DNA of 64,000 bases, from the NCBI GenBank assembly GCA_963580455.1, contig OY756968.1:24707996-24771995 (forward strand). The letters are read 5' to 3'. Under the pieces are notes generated by a model that ran no database searches, was not told the DNA's origin, and was given only the letters and a program-made list of their open reading frames with translations. Positions within the stretch are counted from its first letter, which is position 1; each line of letters begins with the position of its first letter. Origin of the DNA: Euonymus europaeus. Its lineage: Eukaryota; Streptophyta; Magnoliopsida; Celastrales; Celastraceae. A program made the translations under genes and the position numbers. Of the stretch, positions 63,342 to 64,000 are shown in pieces.

Positions 63342-64000
63342 CAATCCTGGTGTTTCGGATTTTGATTTCAGAACTCGTGGCTAGTAGGTCTCGTTTCACC
63401 TAGTTAGCCGCGAAATGTGGTTTCTTTACGTAAACGGTTTTATGAATATCCGTTGACTCCGAGTTCTGAATTCGGTGATTTTTAGCTTGATTTCACACTA
63501 CATCTCGAGCTCTACAATCCTGGCGTTTCGGATTTTGATTTCAGAACTCGTGGCTAGTAGGTCTCGTTTCAACTAGTTAGCCGCGAAATGTGGTTTCTTT
63601 ACGTAAACGGTTTTATGAATATTCGTTAACTCCGAGTTCTGAATTCGGTGATTTTTAGCTTGATTTCACACTACTTTTCGAGTTCTACAATCTTGGCGTT
63701 TCGGATTTTGATTTCAGAACTCGTGGCCTGTAGGTCTCGTTTCACCTAGTTAGCCGCGAAATGTGGTTTCTTTATGTAGACGGTTTTATGAATATCCGTT
63801 GACTCCGAGTTCTGAATTCGGTGATTTTTAGCTTGATTTCACACTACTTTTCGGGCTCTACAATCCTGGCATTTCGGATTTTTATTTCAGAACTCGTGGC
63901 TAGTAGGTCTCGTTTCACCTAGTTAGCCCTGAAATGTGGTTTCTTTATGTAAACGGTTTTATGAATATCTGTTGACTCCGAGTTCTGAATTCGGTCATTT
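63342..64000. repeat. 15-unit HOR, shortened third copy running off the edge
   Basis: After the recombinant unit at 63169 the order resumes at the fourth unit of the HOR, so three units are missing. The 'cgttaac' landmark at 63624 is 2076 bp (12 units) after 61548. The unit at 63342 starts as ggtgt and ends catctcgag. The array is still in register at base 64000 (unit position 140) and continues beyond the window. Confidence 0.83.

Larger units (their letters stand above)
1..64000. repeat. 173-bp tandem satellite array filling the window
   Basis: The same 173-bp unit repeats head-to-tail from the first base to the last: units start at 1, 174, 347, 520, 693 and so on, and the last one starts at 63861. 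That gives 369 full units plus 140 bp, with one extra 32-bp fragment. All units lie in one orientation and none is interrupted by foreign sequence. Because 173 is not a multiple of three and every frame of the unit contains stops, there is no coding potential. The length is close to a nucleosome repeat, as in many centromeric satellites of plants and animals. A role in centromeric or other constitutive heterochromatin is therefore inferred, not shown. A subtelomeric or knob-type block is the main alternative. I do not recognise the satellite family. Confidence 0.97.

Noticed and set aside
1..64000. CRISPR array
   Set aside because: Regular spacing might suggest one, but the repeats are contiguous 173-bp units with no unique spacers and no cas genes.
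1..64000. Ribosomal DNA, telomeric or subtelomeric repeats, or retrotransposon LTRs
   Set aside because: No TTTAGGG- or TTAGGG-type runs, no rRNA-like sequence, and no LTR ends, primer-binding site or coding domain were seen on either strand.
1..64000. Inverted blocks (strand switches) within the array
   Set aside because: The phase and orientation of the unit are continuous from base 1 to 64000 apart from the listed indels, so no inversion is present.

Overview
The whole 64,000-base window is one uninterrupted tandem satellite-DNA array. There is no gene, RNA gene, transposon, telomere repeat or other non-satellite sequence, and neither edge of the array is reached. The unit is 173 bp (about 41.6% G+C, 11 CpGs per unit). 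Counting from base 1, the window holds about 370 units, all head-to-tail in one orientation. I could account for every base of phase drift with twelve length changes (net +23 bp), so almost every unit is exactly 173 bp. A homogeneous array of nucleosome-length units points to a eukaryotic centromere or similar constitutive heterochromatin. A plant is my best guess, from the unit style and C-to-T variation at CpG and CCG sites, but I do not recognise the family and cannot name a species.

The array is structured. Diagnostic variants let the units be typed, mainly at unit positions 8-12, 42-47, 69, 88, 92, 109-110, 136 and 158-166. The types recur in fixed order, giving higher-order repeats (HORs). 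Domain A (1-28568) carries units with 'taatagg/cacgtag' and 'gttggtcttg'. It holds three back-to-back copies of a 17-18-unit HOR (4673-14014), a 12-unit duplication (13842-17817), two 7-unit duplications (20617-23035, 23209-25627) and an 8-unit duplication (25801-28568) whose relative lies some 24 kb away at 1904-3288. Domain B (28569-33931) is the most heterogeneous part, with many private variants and little order. Domain C (33932-38256) is marked by 'agtaagtc' with 'gccgtcaaatg' (first seen at about 32.6 kb) and has a 9-unit HOR. Domain D (38257-64000) is marked by units ending 'catctcgag' or 'cgttttgag' and by 'gtagacgg'. It contains an 18-unit HOR in two copies (39468-45695), a second pair of 18-unit blocks 43 units apart (48637-51750 and 56076-59189), a 10-unit HOR (52789-56248) and a 15-unit HOR (58152-63341) with a shortened third copy at the right edge.

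Nearly all rearrangements keep the 173-bp register, as expected from unequal exchange or gene conversion between aligned units. The clear exception is a 32-bp out-of-register duplication at 18337-18368. Inside the unit there are an 11-bp perfect (13/14 extended) inverted repeat, a 10-bp palindrome and an imperfect hairpin. Any role would be structural, such as nucleosome positioning or kinetochore chromatin; the sequence alone cannot show that the array is a functional centromere. Block boundaries were found by eye from diagnostic variants and may be off by part of a unit.
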